Source of the DNA: Planctomycetota bacterium
GTDB lineage: Bacteria; Planctomycetota; Phycisphaerae; WQYP01
Assembly: GCA_021852245.1 (NCBI GenBank)
Contig: JAJZNY010000321.1
Coordinates: 1 to 6,700, forward strand
DNA: 6,700 bases
Reading direction: 5' to 3'
The notes below the pieces were generated by a model. It worked only from the letters and a program-made list of their open reading frames with translations. It ran no database searches and was not told the origin of the DNA. Positions 5,728 through 6,700 of this stretch are shown in pieces. The number at the start of each line of letters is the position of its first letter. Within the stretch, counting starts at the first letter, position 1. The translations under genes and the position numbers were made by a program.

Positions 5728-6700
5728 ATGCTCAGCCACTACGACGAAAAGAGCCGGCTCAGGCAGATCATGGGAGACGCCCGAGAGAATTGGACCAATA
5801 TTCTAAGTGCCGCCGAGGCCTCGCAAGAACAGTCGGCAAAAATATCTAAGTTGCTGGATGATCCCGAGCTCCCATTGGGAAATGAAGACGGAAGTTTCGT
5901 GGTTTTCGGGTCGTTGGCGAGGCAGGAGTGGACACGTGGCAGCGATGTTGATTGGACCCTTTTAATCGACGGGCAGGCTGATCCAAACCACATCCATGCG
6001 GCACACAAGTTCCGGAAGCGCCTCGATTCAAATGGGTTCCCCCCTCCCGGAGCCGCAGGCGTCTTTGGCAATCTTTCGTTCAGCCACGAGATCATCCATC
6101 AAATCGGCGGCCAAAGCGACAGCAACCGCAACACCACCCAGAGAGTGCTCCTGCTCCTGGAATCGGCACCGTTGGGCACTCATGGCGAGGCGTTTGAGCG
6201 GGTAATCCGGCAAGTTTTAAATCGCTACCTCGCCGACGATCCAACCTACAGGAAGCTCCCGAGGTTTCTGCTTAACGACATTATCCGATTCTGGCGGACC
6301 GTCGCGGTGGATTTTGCAGGCAAACAGCGAGACCGTGGCGGAAAAGGGTGGGGATTGCGCAATGCAAAACTCAGGATGTCCCGAAAGCTGGTATTCACCG
6401 CCGGTATGCTTCAATGCTTCGGTGCCCAGTTGTCGGCATCCGCCAAGGGCGAGACGCCGGGCACCCGGCCCGTATTGGACTACCTGCTCGAGAGCGTGCG
6501 AACGACGCCGCTTGAGACCGTCGCAGCGGCGTGCACGGGTCTGGAAAAGGACGGCAACGCCATCGGGAAAACAATATTCTCCAATTACGACAAGTTTCTG
6601 GGGATTTTGAATGACGAGGAAAAAAGACGTTCGCTTGAAAATTTGGAAGCGGGTAAATCCACGGATGATCCAATATTTCGGGATATTCGCGATATTGGGG
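5728..6700 (+). CDS. Nucleotidyltransferase-fold (Pol-beta superfamily) protein, function unknown (3' end outside window)
   Basis: The frame stays open to the right edge, giving 324 residues. The N-terminal helical part (1-50) leads into a Pol-beta-type active site, VVFGSLARQEWTRGSDVDW (58-76): GS at 61-62, then G71-S72-D73-V-D75, the metal-binding D-x-D. The third acidic residue is not certain; D131 or E121 are candidates. A conserved-looking block follows (SFSHEIIHQIGGQSDSNRN, about 117-135, then TQRVLLLLESAPLG). Next comes a helical region with FWRTVAVDFAGKQRDRGGKGW and LRNAKLRMSRKL (about 188-221), rich in basic residues. Such enzymes transfer a nucleotide to protein, RNA or small molecules; the substrate cannot be told here. 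The protein lacks hydrophobic segments and should be cytoplasmic. ATG 5728 has GAGAGGA close upstream (short spacing); GTG 5707 in frame is an alternative. It is divergent from the peroxidase gene and the only gene of its unit in view. Confidence 0.85.
   Translation, partial: MLSHYDEKSRLRQIMGDARENWTNILSAAEASQEQSAKISKLLDDPELPLGNEDGSFVVFGSLARQEWTRGSDVDWTLLIDGQADPNHIHAAHKFRKRLDSNGFPPPGAAGVFGNLSFSHEIIHQIGGQSDSNRNTTQRVLLLLESAPLGTHGEAFERVIRQVLNRYLADDPTYRKLPRFLLNDIIRFWRTVAVDFAGKQRDRGGKGWGLRNAKLRMSRKLVFTAGMLQCFGAQLSASAKGETPGTRPVLDYLLESVRTTPLETVAAACTGLEKDGNAIGKTIFSNYDKFLGILNDEEKRRSLENLEAGKSTDDPIFRDIRDIG

Noticed and set aside
5457..5729. Minus-strand frame of 90 codons in the divergent intergenic region
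   Set aside because: Composition is unlike the neighbours (many Arg, Thr, Pro), there is no clear ribosome binding site, and it would cover the peroxidase promoter element. It matches no family I know.
5728..6700. CBASS-type CD-NTase assignment for the right-edge nucleotidyltransferase
   Set aside because: The GS...D-x-D site fits the wider Pol-beta superfamily, but no effector gene is visible and the rest of the protein does not match a CD-NTase I can recall, so naming it CBASS would be unsupported.

Overview
This 6.7-kb window looks like ordinary chromosomal DNA from a moderately GC-rich Gram-negative-type bacterium. The best guess is Planctomycetota, perhaps the Phycisphaerae. That guess rests on the style of the ECF sigma/zinc-finger anti-sigma pair, on a small two-helix membrane protein with a Trp- and Arg-rich C-terminal end, and on a lipoprotein signal. 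No rRNA or ribosomal protein is present to confirm it.

Layout: (1) 1-1325, minus strand, an MFS transporter cut by the left edge. (2) 1531-2436, minus strand, an ECF sigma factor followed by a short soluble zinc-finger anti-sigma protein in the same reading frame. (3) 2437-2688, a divergent intergenic region with promoter-like AT-rich elements. (4) 2689-3210, plus strand, a small protein with two transmembrane segments and no recognised function. (5) 3054-4745, minus strand, a large polytopic membrane protein resembling GT-C (family 39-like) glycosyltransferases; its 3' end overlaps the small membrane gene tail to tail by 157 bp. (6) 4827-5435, minus strand, a Tpx-type thiol peroxidase that carries a lipoprotein signal peptide. 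(7) 5436-5727, a divergent regulatory region holding a promoter-like GCTATAATC element, two tandem hairpins and a 12-bp inverted repeat, all ahead of the peroxidase gene. (8) 5728-6700, plus strand, a nucleotidyltransferase-fold protein of unknown function, cut by the right edge.

How they may work together: the sigma and anti-sigma proteins form a standard regulatory pair, and the MFS gene downstream on the same strand may be co-transcribed or controlled by them. The peroxidase and the GT-C-like gene are co-directional with an 81-bp gap and may share a transcript. The nucleotidyltransferase is transcribed away from the rest and is the least understood gene. I see no IS element, CRISPR array, tRNA, rRNA or convincing rho-independent terminator. 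No complete novel system can be demonstrated here; the right-edge nucleotidyltransferase and whatever follows it is the best lead.
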